A stretch of DNA of 64,000 nucleotides from G963422745 sp965214285 (GTDB taxonomy: Bacteria; Actinomycetota; Acidimicrobiia; Acidimicrobiales; Aldehydirespiratoraceae): positions 3,158,375 through 3,222,374 of the forward strand of contig OZ243946.1 in NCBI GenBank assembly GCA_965214285.1, written 5' to 3'. The notes beneath the pieces were generated by a model. The model saw only the letters and a program-made list of their open reading frames with translations, searched no databases and had not been told where the DNA came from. The stretch's first letter is position 1; each line of letters opens with the position of its first letter. A program made the position numbers and the translations under genes. This document shows positions 25,638 to 33,285 of the stretch, piece after piece.

Positions 25638-26167
25638 CGAATCACCTCGTTCAGCTCGCGCAGGCCCCTGAACACCCGGACACGGGCCGCGCTCGGGCTG
25701 CAGCCGAGCTCGGCTGCGATCTCGTCGTATTCGAGCTCCTCGACGACCCGCAGCGCCACTGCCCGGCGGAGGCTGTCGGGGAGCCCGTCGAGGGCCTCCA
25801 TGGCCTTGGCGCCGTCGATGACGTCCTCGGTTCGCCTGAGCTCGTCCGCGGCGGCCTCGTCGATGGGCTCATGGGGGATTCCGTAGCGGCGGCGGGCTCG
25901 TTCGGACACCTTGCGGCGCCGCCAGAACATGGCGAGCTGACGCTTCGCGATGCCGTACAGCCACTGTGTCTGGGAGCCGCTGGCTGCGTCGTACTGGCGG
26001 ACGTTCCTCAGGGCGCTGGCGAACGTCTCGGCACAGAGGTCGGCCGCCACCTCGGGATCCGCGGTGCGTCGGTAGAAGTAGCGCAGGAGGCCGTCGGACT
26101 GCTGCCGATACAGCGCCGTGAAGGCTGCGGGAGAGCCGAGACCGTCGGCGTGCGCGGCTGGGCCCAT
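25634..26167 (-). CDS. ECF-type RNA polymerase sigma factor
   Basis: Sigma-70 family ECF factor of 177 aa. Region 2 is LLRYFYRRTADPEVAADLCA with ETFASALRNVRQYD (about residues 25-58); the WLYGIAKRQLAMFWRRRK block follows; region 4 is the helix-turn-helix YDEIAAELGCSPSAARVRVF near the C-terminus. It directs core polymerase to a small regulon in response to an envelope signal. ATG at 26167 is chosen because the longer in-frame extension upstream overlaps the next gene and is Arg/Gly-rich junk. ATGA overlap with the membrane partner downstream. Confidence 0.9.
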   Translation of the reverse strand: MGPAAHADGLGSPAAFTALYRQQSDGLLRYFYRRTADPEVAADLCAETFASALRNVRQYDAASGSQTQWLYGIAKRQLAMFWRRRKVSERARRRYGIPHEPIDEAAADELRRTEDVIDGAKAMEALDGLPDSLRRAVALRVVEELEYDEIAAELGCSPSAARVRVFRGLRELNEVIR

Positions 26168-26247
26168 GCGGTCAGTCTGCTGCACGTCGAGCCCTGGCTG
26201 CTGGCCGTTCAGCTCTGGTGCTGCTCGACTGTGCCCGCCGTGCTCTT

Positions 26248-26850
26248 CTAGCCGTAGCGAACGCACGAGGCCCGGTTGTTCATCCAGCCCAGACTGCCCC
26301 TGTTGCCGCTGATCGGCAGGCTCGCGCCTGAGCACCAGCGTGAGTCGTAGAACCGGGTCGCTGAGCCGCCGCAGAAGTGCTGGCTGGATTCCACGTTGTC
26401 GTTCCACCAGCCGCTCGGGCGCCAGACCAGGCCCGTGCAGCCTGTGCCGACGACCGTGATCGACGAGCCCGTGAAGTTCTGCCCGCTGAAGTGGACCCCG
26501 AGCGTCCTGTGGGCGGATCGGGCCGTCAGCGAGGAGCGCGCAGGCATCAGGGCGCCGGCGAGCAGCGTCGATCGGAGGGCTGCCGACCGCGTGGCGTGGC
26601 AGCCGAGCGAGACGGGCGCCGCTCCCTCGACGACCAGAAGCTCGACGCAGTGCGTCTCGCTCGCCTGCTCGCTCACGGGCCCGCTCGCCGGCCCGCTCGG
26701 CGCTTCTGCCGCGCCCTCGGCCTCGGCTTCTGCCTCGTGGCCGGCCCCGCCCGCAGGTCCCGTCGAGGCCGGCGCAGGGTTCAGCGAGGCCATCAGCGCA
26801 ATCGTAAGTCCCAGCGCCCATGCTCGCGCCACCCGTCCCAGTCGATCCAT
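26248..26850 (-). CDS. Secreted protein with I36/beta-gamma-crystallin-like C-terminus
   Basis: Exported protein of 200 aa. Residues 1-28 are a signal peptide (ARAWALGLTIALMASLNPAPAS); an Ala/Glu/Gly linker follows. The C-terminal 80 residues, with GVHFSGQNFTGSSITVVG, CTGLVWRPSGWWNDNVESS and GNRGSLGWMNNRASCVRYG, resemble the crystallin-like fold of peptidase-inhibitor family I36 secreted by actinomycetes. Four or more Cys suggest disulfides. Start is ATG at 26850; a TTG at 26904 would place a non-signal extension in front. It lies 80 bases upstream of the sigma gene on the same strand and could be an output or a signal of that system. Confidence 0.65.
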   Translation of the reverse strand: MDRLGRVARAWALGLTIALMASLNPAPASTGPAGGAGHEAEAEAEGAAEAPSGPASGPVSEQASETHCVELLVVEGAAPVSLGCHATRSAALRSTLLAGALMPARSSLTARSAHRTLGVHFSGQNFTGSSITVVGTGCTGLVWRPSGWWNDNVESSQHFCGGSATRFYDSRWCSGASLPISGNRGSLGWMNNRASCVRYG

Positions 26851-26954
26851 CACTGGCCCCACAGCCGTCCTCCGATCGTCGGTCTCACCCTGTTCTTTGC
26901 GCAACTCGGCCCCGCGTTACATGCGAATTTCCGAGACGCCGCTCCGAGGCTCCG

Positions 26955-27656
26955 CTAAGGCCGTTTCTCGTCCACCAGCCAGTCGCCCAGCGAATCACCA
27001 CGCGCATCACGGGGGCTTTCGACGAACGGAGACCCGCCCTCAGTCTTCTCGAGCGGGAAGACAAGCCCACGCTCGGGGTGGTCTAGGATCCACCCCTGGG
27101 GCGTCGTGAAGAACCACTCGTTGCCGTCCTCGCGCACGTTGAACCAGTCGCTGTGCGGATCGTCGTTCGGCCTGAGGTAGACCACGCTGCGAGCGCCCAC
27201 TGGCAACACCGACCGCAGCCGATCGACCGACGAGTCCTTCGGACGCGAGAGCTGCACGTAGTAGCGGACCTCGTCGTCGGTCTCGAAGACCAGGTTGAGC
27301 GTCACGATCGCCACTTCCGTCTCGGATTCACCGGCGAACCGCCCGTCCTCCACGTCGACGAGCGTCGCTTCGACTGCCACCGTAGAGCGCCGTGCCAGAT
27401 CCTCAACGGTGGGTGACGGGTTGTAGTCGCTATGGAAGGACCCGAAGTACGAGTCGTAGGTGTCCATGAACACGTCGTCGGACTCGTCGCCTGAACCGCA
27501 GCCCGCCGCCACCAGGCCGGCCACGAGCAGTCCGAGCAACCCGATCAGCAGGGCCGCCCGGCGCCGCTTCCTCTGCCCAGGGCGTCGTGGGGCGTGTCGG
27601 GCGCTCACGATGCGGACATCTCCGAATCTCTCGTGCGCCTTCTCCTCATCGTTCAT
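26955..27656 (-). CDS. Membrane-anchored lipoprotein-like protein of unknown function
   Basis: Protein of 233 aa from the ATG at 27656 (GGGAAG upstream), or 250 aa from 27707. A basic segment (RRPGQRKRRR) precedes a hydrophobic stretch LLIGLLGLLVAGLVAAGC with a lipobox-like Cys, so it is exported with the C-terminal domain outside. The mature part has TVEDLARRSTVAVEATLVDV and VTLNLVFETDDEVRYYVQLS, a beta-rich pattern, and ends in a charged tail. No named family is recognised. It may be transcribed with the secreted protein gene 104 bases downstream. Confidence 0.65.
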   Translation of the reverse strand: MNDEEKAHERFGDVRIVSARHAPRRPGQRKRRRAALLIGLLGLLVAGLVAAGCGSGDESDDVFMDTYDSYFGSFHSDYNPSPTVEDLARRSTVAVEATLVDVEDGRFAGESETEVAIVTLNLVFETDDEVRYYVQLSRPKDSSVDRLRSVLPVGARSVVYLRPNDDPHSDWFNVREDGNEWFFTTPQGWILDHPERGLVFPLEKTEGGSPFVESPRDARGDSLGDWLVDEKRP

Positions 27657-27698
27657 CTGGCTTCCCGTCCTTCGTGCTCCGGCTGAGCCGGACTCCTT

Positions 27699-27742
27699 GG
27701 TCCTCATCTTGGCTGTGCGTGGTCCTCATCTTGGCTGTGCGT
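27699..27742. repeat. Perfect 22-bp tandem duplication
   Basis: GGTCCTCATCTTGGCTGTGC plus GT occurs twice head to tail (27699-27720 and 27721-27742) just upstream of the lipoprotein-like gene. Each copy carries a minus-strand ATG (27707 and 27729), so the duplication copies one alternative start codon. A recent slippage or duplication event. Confidence 0.9.
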
Positions 27743-27891
27743 GCGGAGGGCTCGCTGGCGATTCCTCGCACCCAGTTCTTGTACTTGGACGTCCCCCGCC
27801 CCACGCCCGGTTCCCGATTCACCGCTGCGACCTGGTCGTGACGGGCCGATAGCCGACCAGGCGCAGCCCAGCACTAGCGTTTCCCGGCGGC

Positions 27892-28665
27892 ATGACGACG
27901 CAGACGACCCACATCGACCCGAGGGCGCCCGAGATGCAGGGGCTGCGCCGCTACCGCACCGTCTGGCGCCTATTCCGCAACTGGAAGGCCGAGCCGGAGA
28001 GGTTCTTCGGGACCATCGCCGAGATGGCCGTCGACGACCTCGACGGGCGCCACCGACTCGCCGGCAGCCGCATTCTCGACCTGGGCTCGGGTCCCGGCTG
28101 GTATTCCGAGGCTCTGGCCCGCAGGGGCGCCGTGCCGGTGTCGCTCGACGTCGACGTCGGCGAGCTGTCGGCGGCGGCATTCTCGCTGGAGCGGGCGGTA
28201 GCCGCCGACGCCGGCCGTGTTCCGGCGCCCGACTGCGCCTTCGACGGGGTGCTGACCTCGAACATGCTCGAGCACGTGCCGCACCCAACGGCGGTCATCG
28301 ACGAGATCGCCCGCGTGCTGCGGCCCGGCGGGTGGGGCTACATCTCCTGGACCAACTGGTTCTCGCCGTATGGCGGCCACGAGATGGCGCCGTTCCACTA
28401 CCTCGGGCCGAGGTGCGGCACCAGGCTGTACGAGAAGCTCAAGGGGCCGCCGCCGAGGTTCCGCTGCGGCGAGAACCTGTTCCCCGTGCACATCGGCCCG
28501 ACGATCAGCTTCGTTCGCGACCACCCGCTGCTGGAGGTCACGAGATTCGAGCCGCGCTACTGGCCTTGGGCTCGTGCGATCATGCGCCTGCCGGGTGTGC
28601 GCGAGGTGCTGGCCTGGAACTGCGTTATCGCCGTCCGCCGCCTCGCGGATACGCACCTGCGTTGA
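27892..28665 (+). CDS. Class I SAM-dependent methyltransferase
   Basis: Methyltransferase of 257 aa. Motif I is ILDLGSGPGWYSEALARRGA (about residues 60-80), with the acidic ribose-binding residue in VSLDVDVGE, motif for the adenine pocket near SNMLEHVPHP, and post-motif RVLRPGGWGYISWTNW. The C-terminal segment GHEMAPFHYLGPRCGTRLYE is found in actinobacterial methyltransferases of unknown acceptor, often near cell-wall glycan or lipid genes, but no such genes are adjacent here. It is divergent from the lipoprotein-like gene. Confidence 0.88.
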   Translation: MTTQTTHIDPRAPEMQGLRRYRTVWRLFRNWKAEPERFFGTIAEMAVDDLDGRHRLAGSRILDLGSGPGWYSEALARRGAVPVSLDVDVGELSAAAFSLERAVAADAGRVPAPDCAFDGVLTSNMLEHVPHPTAVIDEIARVLRPGGWGYISWTNWFSPYGGHEMAPFHYLGPRCGTRLYEKLKGPPPRFRCGENLFPVHIGPTISFVRDHPLLEVTRFEPRYWPWARAIMRLPGVREVLAWNCVIAVRRLADTHLR

Positions 28666-28716
28666 CACCTGCGCCCTCAACGGCCCTCTGTTCAGACAGG
28701 GAGGGTCAGGTGAGCC

Positions 28717-29283
28717 ATGCGATCTGTGAGCGCTGCTGAGGACGTTCCGCAGGCGGTGAGGGCGGCGCTGCGCAGCAGGACACGGACGAAAGCCGCCCAA
28801 TCGGGCAGCCGTCAGCCAGCCATTGCAAGAGGCGACCTGCGTGTGGTCGAAGATCAGGGAGCGGACCGGCGGATCGGCCTGGTGACCCACCTCAACGCAT
28901 CCGACGTGTTCGACACCGCAGACGGGTTTGCCGAGATTCTGCTGGTCCACTCGGCACCGGAACTGGCGACTGACCACGACGTGATCCTGCCTGCCGAGAT
29001 CACCAATGCCCCGTACACGACGGTTGTGCAGACCGATATCGCAGGGGTCGTGTGGATCCGGCAGCTTGGCGAACGGGTCGGCTGGCTGACACCGACGGAC
29101 TTCGCAGAGATCAGGAAGATCGACGACTCGTTCACCGGCAATCGGCCAGACACACGGTTCTGCACAGGCACCCGGCTCGCAGGGCTGCGCGACGGGCGCT
29201 GGCGGTTCAAGCAAACCGAAGGCGACGCGCTGCGGGCGCTGGTGGCGGACTGCACCTACACGCTGCTGTGCTTGCTCGACTAG
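28717..29283 (+). CDS. Hypothetical protein, possible MazF/PemK-fold
   Basis: Protein of 188 aa with normal codon usage and good coding character. After a basic N-terminus, ARGDLRVVEDQG, GLVTHLN, ILLVHSAPELATDHDVILPA and GVVWIRQLGERVGWL give alternating beta strands that recall the small barrel of MazF/PemK ribonucleases (RGDI start, strand rich), but the RPxLVVS motif is missing, so this is only a weak resemblance. Start ATG at 28717 has GGAGGG 13 bases upstream. No partner antitoxin is visible immediately upstream. Confidence 0.55.
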   Translation: MRSVSAAEDVPQAVRAALRSRTRTKAAQSGSRQPAIARGDLRVVEDQGADRRIGLVTHLNASDVFDTADGFAEILLVHSAPELATDHDVILPAEITNAPYTTVVQTDIAGVVWIRQLGERVGWLTPTDFAEIRKIDDSFTGNRPDTRFCTGTRLAGLRDGRWRFKQTEGDALRALVADCTYTLLCLLD

Positions 29284-29598
29284 CTGGACTCGGATTCTCG
29301 CCGTTCAGCAGGCCTGACCGAGCAAGAACGCGGGTGCGGTGGTCAGGGTGGGGGGAGGATCCAGCCGGGTGGGGCTCGACCACGGTCGTAGGCGGCCAGG
29401 TCGACGTCGGGGGCGATGAGGCGCTGAGCCGGGCGGCAGTTCATGGTGGCCCAGGCATCGGCTCGGACCTCCACGCCGGTGATGCGCACCTCCGTTGGCA
29501 CGCCCTAGGTCAACGCGGGCAAGCTCGCGAGCCGGTTCAGGTCGACCTCGTTCCTCGCGACTGCTGGTGAGCCGGGTCGGGTGATATCGTGAGCCGCC
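29284..29598. other. Intergenic region containing a duplicated gene tail
   Basis: About 315 bases between the hypothetical gene and vapB. Positions 29341-29485 repeat the last 145 bases of the HTTM gene; the rest shows no gene. A weak AT-richer element, GTGATATCGTG around 29580-29590, may be the vapBC promoter. Confidence 0.6.
29341..29508 (-). pseudogene. Remnant of an HTTM/VKGC gene C-terminus
   Basis: On the minus strand this encodes GVPTEVRITGVEVRADAWAT, then MNCRPAQRLIAPDVDLAAYD and RGRAPPGWILPPP with a stop, nearly the same as the C-terminus of the intact protein at 30276-32054. At DNA level 29341-29485 matches 30274-30418 at 134 of 145 positions without gaps. An in-frame TAG at 29506-29508 closes it upstream, and nothing further matches, so only the tail survives. 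Many differences are silent, suggesting that it diverged as coding sequence before decay. Confidence 0.75.
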
Positions 29599-29820
29599 AT
29601 GACGGACGTTCTCATTCCAGACGTGCCCGACGAGGTCTTGGCGACGATCGACGTCAACGCCAAGCGGCTCGGCATCTCCCGCGTCGACTACGTCCAGCGG
29701 CTGTTGGCACAGGAACGTCCCATTGATGCTGAGCCGGTCACCCTCGAGCACCTGAGGAGGTTCGCCGAGCTCGCCGCGGATCTCGGCGATCCCGAGGTGA
29801 TGTCCGGCGCCTGGTCGTGA
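29599..29820 (+). CDS. vapB: VapB-type antitoxin, ribbon-helix-helix
   Basis: Antitoxin of 73 aa expected to bind the downstream PIN ribonuclease and the operon promoter. The N-terminal half (MTDVLIPDVPDEVLATIDVN then AKRLGISRVDYVQRLLAQE) fits a ribbon-helix-helix DNA-binding fold; the C-terminal acidic helix RRFAELAADLGDPEVM is the likely toxin-wrapping segment. Its stop overlaps the toxin start (GTGA at 29817-29820). The pair lies between duplicated HTTM tails. Confidence 0.85.
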   Translation: MTDVLIPDVPDEVLATIDVNAKRLGISRVDYVQRLLAQERPIDAEPVTLEHLRRFAELAADLGDPEVMSGAWS

Positions 29821-30224
29821 CGACCTGGCTCATCGACAAGTCTGCCATCGAACGCCTCCATCAGTCTGCAGATCATGCGGAGTGGATGGAACGGATTGAC
29901 CGGGGTGTCGTCCGCATCAGTTCCGTGACGCAGCTCGAAATCGGGTACTCGGCAAGATCGGCAACTGACCACTACACCCTGATCTCCGAACCTCCGGTGG
30001 CGCGTATGCCCGTCGAGTATCTCACGCCCGGAATCGAGGACCGCGCGCTCGAGGTCCAGTCGCTGCTCGCAGAACTCGGACAGCACCGGGCTCCATCCGC
30101 CGCCGACCTCATGATTGCTGCCACAGCAGAAGCCAAGCGACTTACCGTGCTTCACGTCGATAAGGACTACGAACTGATCGCAGCGGTCACCGGTCAGTCA
30201 GTCGAACGCCTCGCCACTGCTTGA
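29817..30224 (+). CDS. vapC: VapC-type PIN-domain ribonuclease toxin
   Basis: PIN-domain toxin of 135 aa that cleaves RNA (tRNA or rRNA in known cases) when freed from VapB. The four acidic positions of the active site are present: Asp7 (WLIDKSA), Glu41 (TQLEIGYS), Asp97 (SAADLMIAA) and Asp115/Asp117 (VDKDYE). Length and order are typical. GTG start overlaps the vapB stop, so the two are translationally coupled. Confidence 0.92.
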   Translation: MTTWLIDKSAIERLHQSADHAEWMERIDRGVVRISSVTQLEIGYSARSATDHYTLISEPPVARMPVEYLTPGIEDRALEVQSLLAELGQHRAPSAADLMIAATAEAKRLTVLHVDKDYELIAAVTGQSVERLATA

Positions 30225-30273
30225 GCGGATCTCTCCCGATTCTCCTTCAACACACCGAGCTCACTGAGGCGGG

Positions 30274-30418
30274 GGTCAGGGGGTGGGGAGGATCCAGCCG
30301 GGAGGGGCTCGGCCGCGGTCATAGGCGGCCAGATCGACGTCGGGGGCGACGAGGCGCTGAGCCGGGCGGCCGTTCATGGTGGCCCAGGCGTCGGCTCGGA
30401 CCTCCACGCCGGCGATGC
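30274..30418. repeat. Second copy of the 145-bp direct repeat flanking vapBC
   Basis: Same orientation and 92% identical to 29341-29485. The two copies lie on either side of the vapBC pair, and this copy is the genuine 3' end of the HTTM gene, stop codon included. Confidence 0.9.
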
Positions 30419-32054
30419 CCTCGTCGGAGTAGTGCTCGGCGATCAGGTGGGCGGTGGCGTGGATCAGGTCGGGCCGGGTGGCGGCGTGAGCGGCCTGCCA
30501 GTCGGTGAGCACCAGATCAGGACCGACCACCCACGAGTCGCCGCCGGCGGGATCGCTGACGCGGTACTCCACATGGCCTGCCTGCTCGGTGAGCATCACC
30601 CGCCACGACAGGTAGTAGCCCTCGCCGGTCCAGCGCACGTTGCCGTCGATGGCGTAGTGGCGCAGCGGCAGGATCATCTGCACCACGGTCAGCGTAGCGA
30701 GCACGGCGACCAGCCACGGCCTGATGACGGGCCTCGAGCCCCCTGCAAGCCGTGGGTCGGCATCAGACGGCGAACCCGACTCCATCAGCAGGTCAGAGGC
30801 AGACAGCCCAGCCGGCACGGGCTCAGAGTTCGCCGTGAGCCGTGAGTTCGAGGCAGACGGTGGAGCCGGCACTGAGGTGCCAGCGGCATGGCGTCGCGGG
30901 CGGTGCATCCAGGTGCCGTGCCGGATCGACGCCGCGAAACAGCGAGGCCAGTCGGGGTCGAAGAAGATCAGGGCGCTGACGATCATCACCCACGGGAACA
31001 CGCCGATCATGAACAGCGCCCCGGTAGCGAGATGGAAGGCGACCAGCGCCGCATACGCACAGGGTCGTGAGCGCCGCCAGAGCAGCCAGGCCACGATCGT
31101 GCAGTCGAAGCAGGCGCCAGCCCAGCTCGCCGCATAGGCCACGACGGGCTCGTCGAGCAGCGGCCCGACCACAGCCACATGGGTCCGGTCCGCCAGCCAG
31201 AGCCGCATCGGCTGAGCGTCGAACAGCCAGTCGGGGTTGAGCTTGGCCAGCCCGGCGAAGACGTAGACGACGGCCAACTGCGCCCGCAGGGCCCAGACCA
31301 CGCCGACGGCAACCGACGGATGGGCCACCACGCGTCCTGCGGCGGCATCGAGCGACCAGCGGTGATGCACCGGCAGGATCAGCAGCAGCACGCCCGCCAG
31401 CGTGATGAACCAGTAGTGGTTCAGGTACAGCGCTGCGTCGATCAGTTCGGTGTAGGCGAACCCGACGAGGAACAGGGCGGTGGCGAGCCGGTGCCGGTAG
31501 CCAAGCGCGATGCACAGCCCCAGCAGCGCCAAGGCGGCCACATGCAGGTGCATGAGCGGTGCCGGCAGCGGCTGCACCCACTCGAACCATCGATACGAGA
31601 GGTGATGCTCGGGCGCCAGATAGAGCATGTCGACCCAGCCCTTGGCCAGGAAGCGCATCGAGCTGTAGGCGACCAGCAGCCCGAAGCCGATGCGGAACAC
31701 CGCCACCGAGTCGGCGGACACCGGCCGGCCGGCTGCTTCGGCGAGCCGCCCGGTGATCCCCGTGCCGGCAGTGCGCCCGGCGAGCCGCCCGGAGATGCGG
31801 TCGGTGAGCCTGCCGGCCTCACCACCAAGGCTGTCAACGGTGCGAGCGATGGGCCGTCCCAGGGGTCTGGTGGCGGCGTGGTCGGCAGTCTTCTCGGCGC
31901 TGTCGGCGGTCCGCCCGAAGCTGACGGCGGGCCTGTCGACGGAGCGGGCGGCGGGCCTGTCGGCCGTGCGAGCGGTGGGCCGGGCGACAGGACAGCCGGC
32001 GGCGGCTCCGGGGAGGCCGCTGCGGGTCTCAGAGACCGGTGTCGCCGTCGGCAT
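30276..32054 (-). CDS. HTTM/vitamin K-dependent gamma-carboxylase-like membrane protein
   Basis: Polytopic membrane protein of 592 aa. The core HTTM domain begins near residue 115 (SVAVFRIGFGLLVAYSSMRF) and has the signature QLAVVYVFAGLAKLNPDWLF with several membrane helices to residue 375, then an extracytoplasmic C-terminus. The VKGC family includes gamma-glutamyl carboxylase, but bacterial members have unknown chemistry. The N-terminal 110 residues are an unusual run of degenerate Arg/Ala/Thr/Asp repeats (RTADRPAARSVDRPA style). It overlaps the second imelysin gene by 26 bases and is the last gene of the iron-type operon; its 3' end is duplicated at 29341-29485. Confidence 0.85.
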   Translation of the reverse strand: MPTATPVSETRSGLPGAAAGCPVARPTARTADRPAARSVDRPAVSFGRTADSAEKTADHAATRPLGRPIARTVDSLGGEAGRLTDRISGRLAGRTAGTGITGRLAEAAGRPVSADSVAVFRIGFGLLVAYSSMRFLAKGWVDMLYLAPEHHLSYRWFEWVQPLPAPLMHLHVAALALLGLCIALGYRHRLATALFLVGFAYTELIDAALYLNHYWFITLAGVLLLILPVHHRWSLDAAAGRVVAHPSVAVGVVWALRAQLAVVYVFAGLAKLNPDWLFDAQPMRLWLADRTHVAVVGPLLDEPVVAYAASWAGACFDCTIVAWLLWRRSRPCAYAALVAFHLATGALFMIGVFPWVMIVSALIFFDPDWPRCFAASIRHGTWMHRPRRHAAGTSVPAPPSASNSRLTANSEPVPAGLSASDLLMESGSPSDADPRLAGGSRPVIRPWLVAVLATLTVVQMILPLRHYAIDGNVRWTGEGYYLSWRVMLTEQAGHVEYRVSDPAGGDSWVVGPDLVLTDWQAAHAATRPDLIHATAHLIAEHYSDEGIAGVEVRADAWATMNGRPAQRLVAPDVDLAAYDRGRAPPGWILPTP

Positions 32055-33285
32055 CGTTGAAGCCGATGGTCACGCCGAGACGGCTGACGACCTCGGTGCC
32101 CACCGTGATCTGCACGGTCTTGATCGCCTCCCGTGCAGCGGTCACCGTCTCGGGATCGTCGACCACGGTTGACCGCAGCGGCGGGTCGACGGCGGCCAGC
32201 GCCTCGCCGGCGTAGTCGATCTGGGACGCCAGGCGGTTGCTGATGCCGTCGCCCAGCAGCGGGCGCAGGCCCGCGAAGCCCGCCTCGCCGCTCCCGTCGG
32301 CACCGTCACCGCCGACACCGCCGGCCCCGGCAGCGCCGCCATCGTCGCTCTCCCTGCCGACCAGCACGTCGCGCAGGCCCAGCAGATGGTGCTCAAGGTC
32401 CGACACGCCCAGCCCCAGCGGGCCCTCCGCGATCACATCGAGGGGGGCGTCGCGGGTGATCGCCCCCAAGGCGATGCCGAGCTCGAGGTCGGCCATCGCC
32501 TCCAGCAGGAACAGGGCGTCGTTGACGATCGAATCGAGGCCTGAGGACATCTCGTCGGCGAAGACCTCCCGGTAGGGGCCGAGGCCTTCGGCGTCCACAG
32601 TCCAGTCGAGCGGCAACAGCGCAGCCTCGGAGTCGATCACCGCCGCGATGCCGACGAGATACGCGCAGCGCCGCGGGTCGCTCAGGCTCTCCAGCACCGC
32701 CGCGTCGTCGGCCGGACCGCCGAGGATGTACTCGACCGCGCCGAGGCCTCGCTGGTCGGAGCCGATGCGGTTCGAGAGACGCTCGTGGTCTAGCTCCAGG
32801 GTCTCGTCCGCGATCAGCTCCTCGATCTCGTCCTCTGATATCGGCCAGTCAATCACCGCCCAGGAGCGGCGGTCCATGATCGGGCCCACCCACATCGCCT
32901 CGCTGTAGGACCACGTCTCCCGGGTCGACACGAGCACGTCGCGGGCTTCGGCCAGAGCAGCCGGCGTCGGGTTCTCGCAGAGCTTGGCGGTGGCGTCGGC
33001 CAGACCGGCGGCCTCGATGCTCAGCCTCTCCATGGCGGGCACGATCACCTCCGCGGCGAGTTCGGCGAGCACCTCGCCGCGAGGCGGGATCTGCTCCCTC
33101 CAGCCGGCGATGGCGACCACAGCCAGAATCCCGGCGACCACCGCAGCGACTCTGATCCAGACCCGCGTCGCAGGGCGACGAAGCCGGCCGGCACCTGCTC
33201 CGCCCTCGCTGAGATCCGGGTCCTGGCCCGGCTCCGGCTCGGGCTCCGACTCGGGCTCCGGCTCGTGCTCGGGTCCAGCCGTCAC
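32029..33285 (-). CDS. Second imelysin-family (M75-like) protein
   Basis: Imelysin-like protein of 418 aa from a GTG at 33285 that overlaps the di-heme oxidase stop (GTGA). An acidic Glu/Pro cytosolic tail (EPEPESEPEPEPG) precedes a membrane anchor (VWIRVAAVVAGILAVVAIAG) and an extracytoplasmic all-helical domain. The motif GLGAVEYILGG takes the place of GxHxxE, losing the His, as is common in the second paralogue of such operons. There is an Ala/Gly-rich insertion (AGAGGVGGDGADGSGE). A role in iron or heme capture at the envelope is inferred from partners. Confidence 0.8.
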   Translation of the reverse strand: MTAGPEHEPEPESEPEPEPGQDPDLSEGGAGAGRLRRPATRVWIRVAAVVAGILAVVAIAGWREQIPPRGEVLAELAAEVIVPAMERLSIEAAGLADATAKLCENPTPAALAEARDVLVSTRETWSYSEAMWVGPIMDRRSWAVIDWPISEDEIEELIADETLELDHERLSNRIGSDQRGLGAVEYILGGPADDAAVLESLSDPRRCAYLVGIAAVIDSEAALLPLDWTVDAEGLGPYREVFADEMSSGLDSIVNDALFLLEAMADLELGIALGAITRDAPLDVIAEGPLGLGVSDLEHHLLGLRDVLVGRESDDGGAAGAGGVGGDGADGSGEAGFAGLRPLLGDGISNRLASQIDYAGEALAAVDPPLRSTVVDDPETVTAAREAIKTVQITVGTEVVSRLGVTIGFNDADGDTGL

